Source: Flavobacteriaceae bacterium YJPT1-3 (GTDB taxonomy: Bacteria > Bacteroidota > Bacteroidia > Flavobacteriales > Flavobacteriaceae). From it: a stretch of DNA of 64,000 nt. The DNA lies in assembly GCA_029866965.1 (NCBI GenBank), contig CP123444.1, positions 468,501-532,500 of the forward strand, given 5' to 3'. This document shows, in pieces, positions 37,225-46,642 of this stretch (within the stretch, counting starts at the first letter, position 1; every line of letters begins with the position of its first letter). The notes below the pieces were generated by a model. That model saw only the letters and a list, made by a program, of their open reading frames with translations, searched no databases and was not told the origin of the DNA. The translations under genes were made by a program, and so were the position numbers.

Positions 37225-40200
37225 ATGAAATACCTTTTTACCGGGCTCTTCCTGCTTTATACAGGACTAGCCTTCGCACAAATTACGATCACCGGGGTCG
37301 TACGCAATGCAGAAACCCAGGAAACGATTCCTTTTGTCAATGTAATTGCCAAATCCGGTGCAGCAACTGTTACCAATGATGAAGGGCAATTCACCATCAA
37401 TCTCGAAAACGACCAGCAAACCATTACCTTCTCTTCGCTCGGATTCACTCCTCAATCGGTGGTCCCTGGTGCAAATCGGGTACTGAATATTACTTTGACT
37501 GAATCAACCACAGACCTGGATCAGGTGGTGGTCACTGCACTCGGCCTCAAACGAGAGACCCGGGAACTTGGATACGCCGTACAGAGTATCGATGCTGAAG
37601 AGATCGCCGATGTCAAAGCCGTGAATTTCCTGGATAATCTGGCTGGGAAACTGGCTGGAGTCCGTATCGCTCAGGGAGCGACCGGAGTAGGCTCTTCCAC
37701 GCAGATCACTATCCGAGGAGAGGCCTCCTTCTCCAACAATAATCCCTTATTCGTTATTGACGGTGTGCCCGTCAACAACAACACCGTGTTTAATTTTACC
37801 AATGAAGCCGCTGCAGGTTTTCAAGAGATCGATTTTGGAAATGGCGCTATGGAGGTCAATCCGGATGATGTTGCCTCGGTCACCGTTCTTAAAGGCCCTA
37901 GTGCTGCAGCCCTCTACGGAACACGTGCTTCCAATGGAGTGATCGTGATCGAGACTAAAAACGGTACGCGCAGTCCGGGACTGGGGATCAGCATCAACAG
38001 TTCCGTATTCTTTGACTCCGCTTTTCGTCTTCCTGATTTTCAAAATGAATTCGGCCAGGGAAATAGTGGGGAGTTCGCCTTTGTTGACGGTCTGGGTGGA
38101 GGAATTAATGACAACATCACCTATTCCTGGGGTCCCCGACTCGATTCAGGATTACTCATTGCGCAATTTGACAGTCCGGTAACCCTAGCTGATGGTACGG
38201 TTGTCCGCGGCGGAGACACTGCCTTGTATTCCGGGATCCCAATCAGTCCAACGCCCTTCATTTCGCATCCTGACAATTTAAAAGACTTTTACAGAACCGG
38301 AGTGACCACCATAAACTCGGTCGCCATTGGTGACGCTTTCTCAGGGACTTCTTCCGGAAATTACCGACTGGCCTTTACTGATTTACGCAGTGAGTCCATC
38401 ATCCCTGGGGTGAATCTGGATCGACAGACCGTAGCCGCAAAGCTTCAGTTCCGCCCCAATACCAAGACCAGCTTTAAAGCGAGCATCAACTATGTCTATT
38501 CGACCAGCGACAATCGACCCAGTAATGGTTACGGAAGTGAAAACGTGAATTATTCTCTTGTGGCCTGGGGTCCGCGATCACTCAATATCAATAACCTCAG
38601 GAATTACTGGCAGCCTGGTCTTGAAGGCATCCAACAATATTCCTTCAATTACACCTTTTTTGACAATCCTTACTTCATTCTGTATGAAAACAGAAACTCC
38701 TTTCAACGAGACCGGGTATTTGGGAATCTATCCGTCAAGCATCAGTTCAATGATCACCTGAGCCTGGCCCTTCGTACTGGGATGGATTATTCCAGTGAAA
38801 CCCGTCAATTGAGAAGAGCCTTTAGTTCCAATCGATTCCGAAACGGGGGCTATGCGGAACACGATGTATTCTATCGAGAGATCAATACCGATTTTTTACT
38901 GAATTACAATCGACAATTGGGCGATTTCAGCCTTGACCTCTCTCTGGGTGGCAATCGATTTGACCAAACAGCGTCTACAAAACAGGCACAAACGGTTAAT
39001 CTTGCTCAACCCGGAATTTTCAATCTGAACAACGCCGCCTCTCCCATTGATGTATTTCAATTTGAATCCCGCAAACGGATCAATTCCTTCTACGGGCTCG
39101 CAAAACTGGGTTATAAGAACTTCTTATTTCTCGACCTGACCGGGAGAAATGACTGGTCCAGTGCACTGGCAACGCCATTTTCCCTAGACGGAACTTCCTT
39201 TTTCTATCCTTCAGCTTCCCTAAGCTTTATAGCCTCAGAAGTTATGGCCCTCCCTCAAGCGATCTCCTTTGCCCAACTTCGGGCCAGTGTAGCTCAGGTA
39301 GGGAACGACACCAATGCCTATCAGACCAGCGGAGCCTTTGTAGCGCAAACACCATTTAATGGACAACCTACCTTCAGTAATCAGGATTTTATTCCGAACA
39401 GCAATTTGCTGCCGGAGCAAACCACAGCCTTTGAAGTAGGTACCGATCTGCGCTTTTTTAAAGATCAGTTACGCTTCGACTTCACCTATTACAATGCACT
39501 TACGGAAGATCAGATCATTTCTCTGCCCATCCCTATTTCTTCAGGCTATGAGCAGCAGGTGGTCAATGGAGGAGCTGTACGCACCACGGGGGTCGAACTG
39601 GTCATTGGATCCACTCCCCTGATCTCTGCTGATTTTCGCTGGAACAGTACCATCAATTTCAGCACCACCCGATCTGTAGTGGAAGAGTTGCCTCAGAGCG
39701 ATGGCCGACTTACTCTGGCCTACAGCCGAATTTACGACAGTGCTAATCAAACGGTTTGGTTTCAGGTGGAAGAAGGAGGACAACTAGGCGACTTGTACGG
39801 TACGGGTTACCTGCGCAATGAAAATGGAGATTTTATCATTGACGAAAACGGCCGCTTTATCGCAGACAACACCTTGCGTAAACTGGGTAACTATACCCCT
39901 GATTTTCTTCTAGGTTGGAACAATGAGTTTCACTATCAAAATTGGTCTTTAAGTTTTCTTTTCGACTGGCGCCAGGGAGGAGAAATTGTCTCTCGAACCC
40001 GGGCTTTAGGTAATGTTGGAGGTCAGTTAGCCGAAACCCGTTTTAGACCCGAGGAAGGGATCATCGCAAATGGAGTGGTCAATCAGGGTACGACCGAAAA
40101 TCCGGTTTTTGTACCCAATAACACGGCAGTCACCGCAGAAAGTTACTACCGCCAGTTCTATGATCGCAACCATGAAGAAAATAACGTTTACGACGCCTCG

Positions 40201-40446
40201 TATTTAAAATTGAGACAATTCCAATTGGGTTATTCCTTTGAGTTGCCTAAAGGTTTTATTGGGTTGAAAGAAGGGATGGACGTCAATCTTGCTTTTATTG
40301 GCCGCAACCTGTTTGCCATCACCGAAAATCCGCATTTTGATCCTGAGCAATTGGCGGTACAAGGTCAAGGCTTTGTAAGCGGGGTTGAAGATATGAGTTA
40401 TGCCACATCTAGAAGTATCGGTTTTAAAGCCGGATTTAATTTTTAA
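37225..40446 (+). CDS. SusC/RagA-type TonB-dependent outer-membrane transporter
   Basis: 1073 residues. Signal peptide to about residue 18, a CarboxypepD_reg-like domain (about 20-105), the SusC/RagA linker VVTALGLKRETRELGYAVQ, a plug domain (SLAGKLAGV-type segment DNLAGKLAGVRI, and IRGEASFSNNNPLFVIDGV), then a large barrel ending in a terminal Phe (IGFKAGFNF). Such transporters bring in oligomeric nutrients using TonB energy, with a SusD lid. The substrate is unknown; the location between arsS-type genes and a symporter suggests it may serve that locus. Confidence 0.95.
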   Translation: MKYLFTGLFLLYTGLAFAQITITGVVRNAETQETIPFVNVIAKSGAATVTNDEGQFTINLENDQQTITFSSLGFTPQSVVPGANRVLNITLTESTTDLDQVVVTALGLKRETRELGYAVQSIDAEEIADVKAVNFLDNLAGKLAGVRIAQGATGVGSSTQITIRGEASFSNNNPLFVIDGVPVNNNTVFNFTNEAAAGFQEIDFGNGAMEVNPDDVASVTVLKGPSAAALYGTRASNGVIVIETKNGTRSPGLGISINSSVFFDSAFRLPDFQNEFGQGNSGEFAFVDGLGGGINDNITYSWGPRLDSGLLIAQFDSPVTLADGTVVRGGDTALYSGIPISPTPFISHPDNLKDFYRTGVTTINSVAIGDAFSGTSSGNYRLAFTDLRSESIIPGVNLDRQTVAAKLQFRPNTKTSFKASINYVYSTSDNRPSNGYGSENVNYSLVAWGPRSLNINNLRNYWQPGLEGIQQYSFNYTFFDNPYFILYENRNSFQRDRVFGNLSVKHQFNDHLSLALRTGMDYSSETRQLRRAFSSNRFRNGGYAEHDVFYREINTDFLLNYNRQLGDFSLDLSLGGNRFDQTASTKQAQTVNLAQPGIFNLNNAASPIDVFQFESRKRINSFYGLAKLGYKNFLFLDLTGRNDWSSALATPFSLDGTSFFYPSASLSFIASEVMALPQAISFAQLRASVAQVGNDTNAYQTSGAFVAQTPFNGQPTFSNQDFIPNSNLLPEQTTAFEVGTDLRFFKDQLRFDFTYYNALTEDQIISLPIPISSGYEQQVVNGGAVRTTGVELVIGSTPLISADFRWNSTINFSTTRSVVEELPQSDGRLTLAYSRIYDSANQTVWFQVEEGGQLGDLYGTGYLRNENGDFIIDENGRFIADNTLRKLGNYTPDFLLGWNNEFHYQNWSLSFLFDWRQGGEIVSRTRALGNVGGQLAETRFRPEEGIIANGVVNQGTTENPVFVPNNTAVTAESYYRQFYDRNHEENNVYDASYLKLRQFQLGYSFELPKGFIGLKEGMDVNLAFIGRNLFAITENPHFDPEQLAVQGQGFVSGVEDMSYATSRSIGFKAGFNF

Positions 40447-40449
40447 GCC

Positions 40450-41931
40450 ATGAAAACGAACTATTCATACCAATACCCCGTATTGAAGACCGCTTCTATT
40501 GCTGTATTCATTTTGCTTGTTGGAGCCTTTATTCCCCTAAGCTGCACCTCTGATTTTGAGGAGATCAATACCAATCCCAACGCTCCGGTCAGCGTGCAAC
40601 CTAGTTTATTGTTGCGTCAGGTCATCTATAATTATGGCGAAGAAATGAGCTATGAGGGCTTTGTTGCCGGCGATCTGCTAGCACAGCATCGCACCGCCGT
40701 AGATTTTAATTTATTTGACCGGCACGCCTTAAAATCACCGCAGCTGGGAGGAAACCCCTGGCCTATTCTCTACACCAATTTGAGAGATAACGAACTGATC
40801 TTAAAACAAGCACAAACCAACCCTACGTTGGCAGTCTATGAAGGTCCTGCGCTGATCCTAAAAGCCTATATGGGAGCTACCCTGACTGATCTTTTTGGAG
40901 ACGTGCCCTATTTTGAGGCCTTTAATGGGGTGGACGGCTCCATCAGTCCGGCCTACGATCTTCAGGAACAAATTTATTTGGACGCAGGAGGTATATTGGA
41001 CAATTTAGATCGAGGTATTGTGGCACTGAGCAACTACTCAGGGACTGTCCCTCTGGAAGGGGATCTGCTCTTTAATGGGGATTTACAGGCCTGGATTAAA
41101 TTCGCTAATGCTCTTAAGATCAAACAGCTGCTGCGTATTTCTGCGCAGATCGATGTAAGTGCCTCCCTGCAGGAGCTTTATGACGCCAACAACTTTATCA
41201 ACACCAATGCAGAAAATGCCGTCTTTGACTTTTCGGCTTCTGCTCCCAACAGTTTCCGCCTGGCCCAACTGCGTATTGGTGACTTCAATAATTTCGTATT
41301 GTCGAAGACCATGGAGCAAATTTTAGTGGATCTGAACGATACCCGTTTAGGGATATTCTTCCAACCAACGGCTTCGGAGGAAACCCAGTTCAACGGTCTG
41401 ATCAACGGTATCGATGCTTCTCAAACCTCTATAGAATTGGCTAATTTTTCGTTGTCTGGTACTCGCTTTCGCGAAAGCTCTCAAGACCTGGATGCCAATT
41501 TCCTGACCGCCTGGGAGACCAAGTTTAACCTGGCCGAAGCAGCTGCCCGGGGGCTCATCAATGCAGATGCGCGAGCATTGTACGAAGAGGGGGTCACTCT
41601 GGCTTTTGAGTACTGGTTGACCGAGCTTCCCGCTGATTATTTGAGCGGGCCGGCAGCCTATGATGCGGCCAATACCACTCCCCTCCAACAGATCATTACT
41701 CAAAAGTGGATCGCCAATTTGATCAATGGTTACGAGGGCTGGACGGAATGGAGAAGAACCGGTTTTCCCGAATTCCTGCCGTTGGAAGCCAGTCTTAATG
41801 ACGGACTCATTCCGGTGCGCATGCCCTATCCGGCAGAAGAAGAAGCCCTGAACGCTGCCAATTATGAAGAAGCCGCCCAGCGTACGAACGGCAATAGTAT
41901 TAATGTTCCTGTTTGGTGGGACCTCAACTAG
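40450..41931 (+). CDS. SusD/RagB-type nutrient-binding lipoprotein
   Basis: 493 residues with a lipoprotein signal (IPLSCTSDFEEIN). It follows susC by 3 bp, as SusCD pairs do, and would form the lid over that transporter on the cell surface. SusD-type features: NTNPNAPV near the lipid anchor, TPR-like helices with TNLRDNELIL and GATLTDLFGDVPYFEAFNG, and the C-terminal WIANLINGYEGWTEWRRTGFP. This layout is the SusD-like_2 type. The exact palindrome at 41465 encodes RFRES. Confidence 0.94.
   Translation: MKTNYSYQYPVLKTASIAVFILLVGAFIPLSCTSDFEEINTNPNAPVSVQPSLLLRQVIYNYGEEMSYEGFVAGDLLAQHRTAVDFNLFDRHALKSPQLGGNPWPILYTNLRDNELILKQAQTNPTLAVYEGPALILKAYMGATLTDLFGDVPYFEAFNGVDGSISPAYDLQEQIYLDAGGILDNLDRGIVALSNYSGTVPLEGDLLFNGDLQAWIKFANALKIKQLLRISAQIDVSASLQELYDANNFINTNAENAVFDFSASAPNSFRLAQLRIGDFNNFVLSKTMEQILVDLNDTRLGIFFQPTASEETQFNGLINGIDASQTSIELANFSLSGTRFRESSQDLDANFLTAWETKFNLAEAAARGLINADARALYEEGVTLAFEYWLTELPADYLSGPAAYDAANTTPLQQIITQKWIANLINGYEGWTEWRRTGFPEFLPLEASLNDGLIPVRMPYPAEEEALNAANYEEAAQRTNGNSINVPVWWDLN
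41465..41478. repeat. Palindrome GCTTTCGCGAAAGC, exact copy
   Basis: Inside the susD-like gene, read as Arg-Phe-Arg-Glu-Ser. Confidence 0.9.
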
Positions 41932-41938
41932 CTAAGTA

Positions 41939-43273
41939 ATGAATGTAATGCTTTGGCAGTGGGGATTGATCGTCGTATCGAGTTTGATACTCTTTGTATT
42001 ATCGCCCCTGGCTAAAACTGCCGATGCCTTTTTTAAAGCGACCCATAGGGATAAAGCGCCCAGCGCCTTAATGCTTACCGGAAGCCTGATCATCTCCTGG
42101 ATTTTCGCCAAAAGTATTACCAATGCCGCCAATCTGGGCTTAGAATTCGGACTGGTAGGCGGCGTGGCCTATGCGGGCTATTATTTGTCTTTTGCGGTAG
42201 CCGGAGTACTCCTTTATCAGCTGCGTACGAAGGGAGGTTTTCATAGCATACACGAATTTCTTACCACCCGCTTTGGAAAAGGGGCCATGCGATTATTTTC
42301 AATTTTGATCGCTATCCGCTTGTTCAATGAGGTATGGAGTAACACCATGGTCATTGGCTCTTATTTTGGCGATCTGGGCACCACCATTTACTATGCGGCT
42401 ATACTCGTATTTACGCTATTGACCTTGGCCTATGCCTTGAAGGGCGGACTGAGTAGTTCCATTTTTACCGATGTCATTCAAATGGTTTTATTCGGTGTTT
42501 TATTGGCCGTCATTTTAGGGATCATTTTCGGAACTGCCGGCTTTACAGTTTCAGAGACCGTGACCAGCGGAACCTGGGATCTTGATCTCGGAGTCAATCT
42601 GCTTCTGGCCGCACTGCTTCAGTCATTCAGTTATCCCTTTCACGATCCCGTTCTGACCGACCGCGCCTTCATCAGCAGTCCGAGAGTGACGCTCAAAAGT
42701 TTTCTTTGGGCCAGTGTCATCGGGGCACTCTGTATTGTCTTGTTCAGTATCATTGGTATTTATGCGGCCAGCGAAGGCATGGAGGGTCAGGCCGCGGTGG
42801 CTGTGGGTAAATCATTCGGTATCATTGTACTGCTGATCATCAATTTCATCATGATCACCAGCGCCGCTTCCACGCTCGATTCTACCTTCAGTTCCTTTTC
42901 CAAACTCTTGGCCGTAGATCTCAAATTGGGGAAAAATCTAAGCACCGGTCGATTGGCTATGGCCGTTGTGGCCGTCTTGGGAACCATTCCAATTTTTTTG
43001 GATGCAGAAATCCTTTCGGCCACTACGATCTCAGGGACCATGGTGATCGGATTGACTCCGGTATTTTTATTGTGGAAGACACCCGCTCCGCCTTTAAGTT
43101 TTCACCTCAGCGTCTTGGGCGGACTTGGTTTCGGTCTTTTGCTCATTTTTGAGCTTTTCCCCCAATCCTTGATCTTTACCTCCGGGCGCTACGCTGATCT
43201 GCTGTGGGTCAATGCCTGGGGAATTCTTTGTTGTTTTATATTGTATGCGCTTCCCCTATGGATAAAAAAATAA
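41939..43273 (+). CDS. Sodium:solute symporter (SSS family)
   Basis: 444 residues with about 12-13 TM helices. SSS features: ANLGLEFGLVGGVAYAGYYLSF, IHEFLTTRFGKGAMRLF in the early helices, and LIINFIMITSAASTLDSTFSSFSKLLAVDL, the Ser/Thr-rich sodium-site helix. It starts 7 bp after the susD-like gene and overlaps the metallophosphoesterase start by 16 bp. Together with SusCD this gives a full outer- plus inner-membrane uptake path for the same, unidentified compound. Confidence 0.9.
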   Translation: MNVMLWQWGLIVVSSLILFVLSPLAKTADAFFKATHRDKAPSALMLTGSLIISWIFAKSITNAANLGLEFGLVGGVAYAGYYLSFAVAGVLLYQLRTKGGFHSIHEFLTTRFGKGAMRLFSILIAIRLFNEVWSNTMVIGSYFGDLGTTIYYAAILVFTLLTLAYALKGGLSSSIFTDVIQMVLFGVLLAVILGIIFGTAGFTVSETVTSGTWDLDLGVNLLLAALLQSFSYPFHDPVLTDRAFISSPRVTLKSFLWASVIGALCIVLFSIIGIYAASEGMEGQAAVAVGKSFGIIVLLIINFIMITSAASTLDSTFSSFSKLLAVDLKLGKNLSTGRLAMAVVAVLGTIPIFLDAEILSATTISGTMVIGLTPVFLLWKTPAPPLSFHLSVLGGLGFGLLLIFELFPQSLIFTSGRYADLLWVNAWGILCCFILYALPLWIKK

Positions 43274-44085
43274 ACCATCTCGGATCCCTTCAGGGTCGCA
43301 TCCTCCTCTTTGGCGGCGTCTACAGCAATCTACAAGCTCTGGAGGCCTTGATTGCTAAGGCTGAAGCCCTGGGTATACCACCAACCAATTGCATCAGCAC
43401 CGGTGATCTTGTTGGCTATTGCGCGCAGCCGGAAGAGACGATCAGCCGCTTTATCGAATGGGGCGCTCACAGTATTGCGGGAAATGTAGAATTGCAATTG
43501 CGGGAGGGAGCGGACGATTGTGGCTGTGATTTTAGAGCGGGATCCCGCTGCGATACCTTTTCCCAGCTTTGGTATCCCTATGCTCAATCCAAACTTTCTA
43601 AAGCATCCATTAACTTTTTAAGCACCCTACCCGATCATATCGAATTTCAATTCCTCAACAAAAAGATTCATGTCTTGCACGGTTCCTATCAGCAGGTATC
43701 GGAGTTTATCTTTAAATCGACCCCCTGGTCGATCAAACAGGCTAGTTTTGATGCCACGGAGAGTCAGGTGATCATTGCCGGCCATTGCGGACTGCCTTTT
43801 CACCACGAACAAGAGGACTTGCTATGGCTGAATCCCGGTGTTCTGGGTATGCCGGCCAATGATGGCAGTCCGCAGGTCTGGTATGCCGTCCTGGATGATC
43901 ATTCCAGGCATTTATTCTTCAAGCATCACACCTTGGATTACGATTACAGAACCACCAGCGCACTGATGCACGAACAGCCTTTACCTCCCGAATATGCCCG
44001 AACCATCATTACCGGAATCTGGGACAATACCGAAATCCTCCCCGATGTAGAGAAAGGATTGCAGGGCTTTGGAATAAAACTGTAA
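43258..44085 (+). CDS. Calcineurin-like metallophosphoesterase
   Basis: 275 residues from the ATG at 43258, which overlaps the symporter stop; an upstream GTG would only extend into the symporter gene. The fold is recognised from GGVYSNLQALEALI (degenerate DxHxN), STGDLVGYCAQPEE (GDxVGYG-type), AGNVE (GNHE-type), VLHGSY, and AGHCGLPF (GHTH-type). Several canonical residues are replaced: GGVYSN for GDxHGN and GNVE for GNHD, so metal binding may be altered. A role removing phosphate from an arsenosugar intermediate is possible but unproven. Confidence 0.82.
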   Translation: MDKKINHLGSLQGRILLFGGVYSNLQALEALIAKAEALGIPPTNCISTGDLVGYCAQPEETISRFIEWGAHSIAGNVELQLREGADDCGCDFRAGSRCDTFSQLWYPYAQSKLSKASINFLSTLPDHIEFQFLNKKIHVLHGSYQQVSEFIFKSTPWSIKQASFDATESQVIIAGHCGLPFHHEQEDLLWLNPGVLGMPANDGSPQVWYAVLDDHSRHLFFKHHTLDYDYRTTSALMHEQPLPPEYARTIITGIWDNTEILPDVEKGLQGFGIKL

Positions 44086-44094
44086 ATTGAACGC

Positions 44095-44592
44095 ATGAGA
44101 AATTCACTAGTCCTGTTCTTGCTTTGCTGTGCTTTCCCGGTCCTGGGGCAGCAACCTTTATCAGAGCTGTTGAAACAGTACAACACCCGATCTATACCCT
44201 ACATCAGCCCGGCTGAATTGCGTATGAATCAGGAACAAACCCTGATCTTAGATGCCCGGGAACGGGAAGAATACGAAGTGAGCCATATTCCTGGAGCCAT
44301 TTATATTGGGTACTCCGATTTTGACGAACAAGAACTGCAGATTGCTGACTCGGCTACACGTACTCCAGTCGTTGTATACTGCTCCCTAGGCATCCGCTCT
44401 GAAAAAATCGCAGAGCGACTGCAGAAGATGGGCTTTAGCACCATTAAAAATCTCTACGGCGGCATCTTTGAATGGGTAAATCAGGGCTATCCTGTCGCCA
44501 CTATGGACAATAGACCAACACAACGGGTGCATGCCTACTCCAAGCATTGGAGCCAATGGCTTAAAGCAGGAGAAGCTGTGTACAAGAATTAA
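44095..44592 (+). CDS. Exported rhodanese-like protein
   Basis: 165 residues with a signal peptide (FPVLGQQ). One rhodanese domain: LILDAREREEYEVSHIPGAIYIGY, then the active-site loop YCSLGIRS with Cys96, and GGIFEWVNQGYPV. The loop size fits a sulfur rather than phosphate substrate. It could move sulfur onto an arsenical (thio-arsenosugars exist), which is speculation from context. Spaced 9 bp from the phosphoesterase and 2 bp from the next small gene. Confidence 0.88.
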   Translation: MRNSLVLFLLCCAFPVLGQQPLSELLKQYNTRSIPYISPAELRMNQEQTLILDAREREEYEVSHIPGAIYIGYSDFDEQELQIADSATRTPVVVYCSLGIRSEKIAERLQKMGFSTIKNLYGGIFEWVNQGYPVATMDNRPTQRVHAYSKHWSQWLKAGEAVYKN

Positions 44593-44594
44593 GT

Positions 44595-44786
44595 ATGAAC
44601 AGAAGTTTTGAAATCGCAATTCTGATCGCTGGTATCCTCATGCTGTCCATTGAACTTTGGCAATTCGATTGGAGTGATCCACGTGTTGACAATCCACAAA
44701 ACGCTTATTTTGGTATGCTTTCCAGTCTATTGCTAATCGCAGCCATGCTGACCTCGCTGGGGCATAAACCTGACAACCATAACTGA
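44595..44786 (+). CDS. Small membrane protein
   Basis: 63 residues with two hydrophobic segments (about 7-22 and 39-56). Family not recognised. It is supported by its position: 2 bp after the rhodanese gene and sharing one base (TGATG) with the downstream transferase start. Confidence 0.7.
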   Translation: MNRSFEIAILIAGILMLSIELWQFDWSDPRVDNPQNAYFGMLSSLLLIAAMLTSLGHKPDNHN

Positions 44787-45409
44787 TGCAAGAAAAGAAT
44801 AGTTTACTCATCTTTACCCGCAATCCGGAATTGGGCAAATGCAAGACCCGGCTAGCCGCAACTGTTGGCGACGAATCAGCGCTGGCTATTTATCGCTTTC
44901 TACTACAGCACACCGTGAGCATCACCAAGGAGCTCCCCGTTCACAAAGAGGTGCATTATTCAGTAGCGATTCGGGAAAATGATCTCTGGGACCCCGACCT
45001 CTACCACAAAGAATTACAGCAAGGAGCAGACCTCGGGGCTCGTATGGAGTACGCTTTCGCGAAAGCATTTCAACGCGGACAAAATAAAGTCATCATCATG
45101 GGGTCTGACCTGTACGACCTCACCACGACTGATCTCCAAGAAGCCTTCAATGCCCTGGAGGATCACGACTTTGTGGTAGGACCGGCAACTGATGGAGGTT
45201 ATTATTTACTGGGTATGAAAAGCCTATATCCAGCTCTTTTTAAAAATAAAGCCTGGGGTACGGATACCGTTCTGGAAGCTACCCTAGACGATCTCAACAA
45301 TGAAAATGTCAAGCTGCTTCCGGAACGCAATGACATCGATTATTATGAAGACCTGGAAGGGATAGCGGCCTTTGAGCCTTTCCTTCCCCAACACTTAAAA
45401 CATGGATAA
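44786..45409 (+). CDS. TIGR04282-type arsenosugar transferase
   Basis: 207 residues, GT-A/nucleotidyltransferase-like. The N-terminus FTRNPELGKCKTRLA carries the intact GKxKTRL motif; MGSDLYDL (DxD-like) and GPATDGGYYLLGM follow. Related to CofC/MobA nucleotidyltransferases, so it might activate a sugar-1-phosphate or transfer a glycosyl group; the family name rests on its co-occurrence with ArsS. It overlaps the PNP gene by 8 bp, which suggests linked activity. The exact palindrome at 45053 encodes AFAKA. Confidence 0.9.
   Translation: MQEKNSLLIFTRNPELGKCKTRLAATVGDESALAIYRFLLQHTVSITKELPVHKEVHYSVAIRENDLWDPDLYHKELQQGADLGARMEYAFAKAFQRGQNKVIIMGSDLYDLTTTDLQEAFNALEDHDFVVGPATDGGYYLLGMKSLYPALFKNKAWGTDTVLEATLDDLNNENVKLLPERNDIDYYEDLEGIAAFEPFLPQHLKHG
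45053..45066. repeat. Palindrome GCTTTCGCGAAAGC, exact copy
   Basis: Inside the TIGR04282-type gene, read as Ala-Phe-Ala-Lys-Ala. Confidence 0.9.
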
Positions 45410-46214
45410 ATACATACAAGAATCTGTAGCCTTTTTAAAAGACCGCGGTTTTGAAGCTCCTGAAGTGGGCATCATACTCGGTACCGGCCTGAGTAAATTG
45501 ATCGACCATATGGAGGTGATCAAGGAAATGAGTTACAATTTGATTCCTTATTTCCCCACTGCTACCGTTGAATTCCATAAAGGTAAGCTCATCTACGGTC
45601 GGTTAGGCGGGAAGAAGGTCGTGGTTATGCAGGGACGCTTTCACCTCTATGAAGGCTATAGCCTTCAAGACGTCACCTATCCCGTACGTATCATGAAACG
45701 CCTGGGTATTCAAAAGTTGCTGGTGAGTAATGCCAGTGGCGCCATCAATTTAGAGTTCAAAAAAGGCGAAATCATGCTCATTGATGACCATATCAATTTG
45801 CAGGGTGGATCTCCCCTGGCCTTTCTTGGAGTCGAGCAATTGGGAGAACGCTTTGTCGATATGAGTGCTCCCTACGATGCTGCCATGAGTCAAAAGATCG
45901 AAGCCATCGCTAAAGAAGAAGGCATTCAATTGCATAAGGGTGTTTATGCCAGTGTAGTTGGACCCCAGCTAGAAACCCGGGCCGAATACCGCTATTTGAA
46001 GATCATCGGTGCTGATGCCGTTGGGATGAGTACGGTGCCTGAGATCATTGTTGCCAATCACCTTAAGTTACCAGTGGTTGCCCTGTCGGTGTTGACCGAT
46101 GAGTGCGATCCCGATCATCTGGAACCCGTCGATATTGCCGATATCATTGCGCAGGCAGAAAAAGCCGAACCGCATATGATCACTTTGTTTACAAAACTCA
46201 TCGAATCGCTCTAG
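45402..46214 (+). CDS. Purine nucleoside phosphorylase, trimeric class
   Basis: 270 residues. Splits purine nucleosides with phosphate into base and pentose-1-phosphate. Signatures: GIILGTGLSKL near the start, GRFHLYEGYS, VSNASGAINLEFKKGEIMLIDDHIN, and AVGMSTVPEIIVANHL. It sits between two arsenosugar-type genes and overlaps the TIGR04282 gene by 8 bp. In that setting it may act on the 5'-arsinoyl-5'-deoxyadenosine made by ArsS, giving an arsinoyl-ribose-1-phosphate; an ordinary salvage role is the alternative. The trimeric class usually prefers 6-oxopurines, which counts against adenine release and deserves a test. Confidence 0.94.
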   Translation: MDKYIQESVAFLKDRGFEAPEVGIILGTGLSKLIDHMEVIKEMSYNLIPYFPTATVEFHKGKLIYGRLGGKKVVVMQGRFHLYEGYSLQDVTYPVRIMKRLGIQKLLVSNASGAINLEFKKGEIMLIDDHINLQGGSPLAFLGVEQLGERFVDMSAPYDAAMSQKIEAIAKEEGIQLHKGVYASVVGPQLETRAEYRYLKIIGADAVGMSTVPEIIVANHLKLPVVALSVLTDECDPDHLEPVDIADIIAQAEKAEPHMITLFTKLIESL

Positions 46215-46541
46215 ATGAAGCCTAAATCAGTCATGGATTGGAACAAAAAGGATGACACTTTTATCGTCATTGCTTTGGGATTGATCCTGGCTGCACTCCT
46301 CATCTTCGTATTGGCCTACTTTGAGATTGGCGTTGACCTGACCAATGGCGACGGCATGGCTACTATTGCCTTGATGGTGTATTATCTGGGCGGTCATTTG
46401 TTGATCGCTATAGCGGTTTGGATCGCAGCGGCCATTCAGTATTATCAGGATTATAAACTCAAACGAGCCAAATGTTGGTGGGTGCTGGGAACTATTTTTC
46501 TGGCAGCTATTTTCCCTTTTGCCCTGTATTTTGTGTTCTGA
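46215..46541 (+). CDS. Membrane protein of unknown function
   Basis: 108 residues, three hydrophobic segments (about 15-35, 47-70 and 87-107). Family not recognised. The ATG follows the PNP stop without a gap, so it is cotranslated. Confidence 0.75.
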   Translation: MKPKSVMDWNKKDDTFIVIALGLILAALLIFVLAYFEIGVDLTNGDGMATIALMVYYLGGHLLIAIAVWIAAAIQYYQDYKLKRAKCWWVLGTIFLAAIFPFALYFVF

Positions 46542-46642
46542 TTGCTAAGAATGCTAAAATTCAGGGGTAAACTGTTAAGATTTGCCTTTTCACCAGACCA
46601 AGGCTGTCTCAGCTTCGTATATTCTGGTATAACCACATGACC

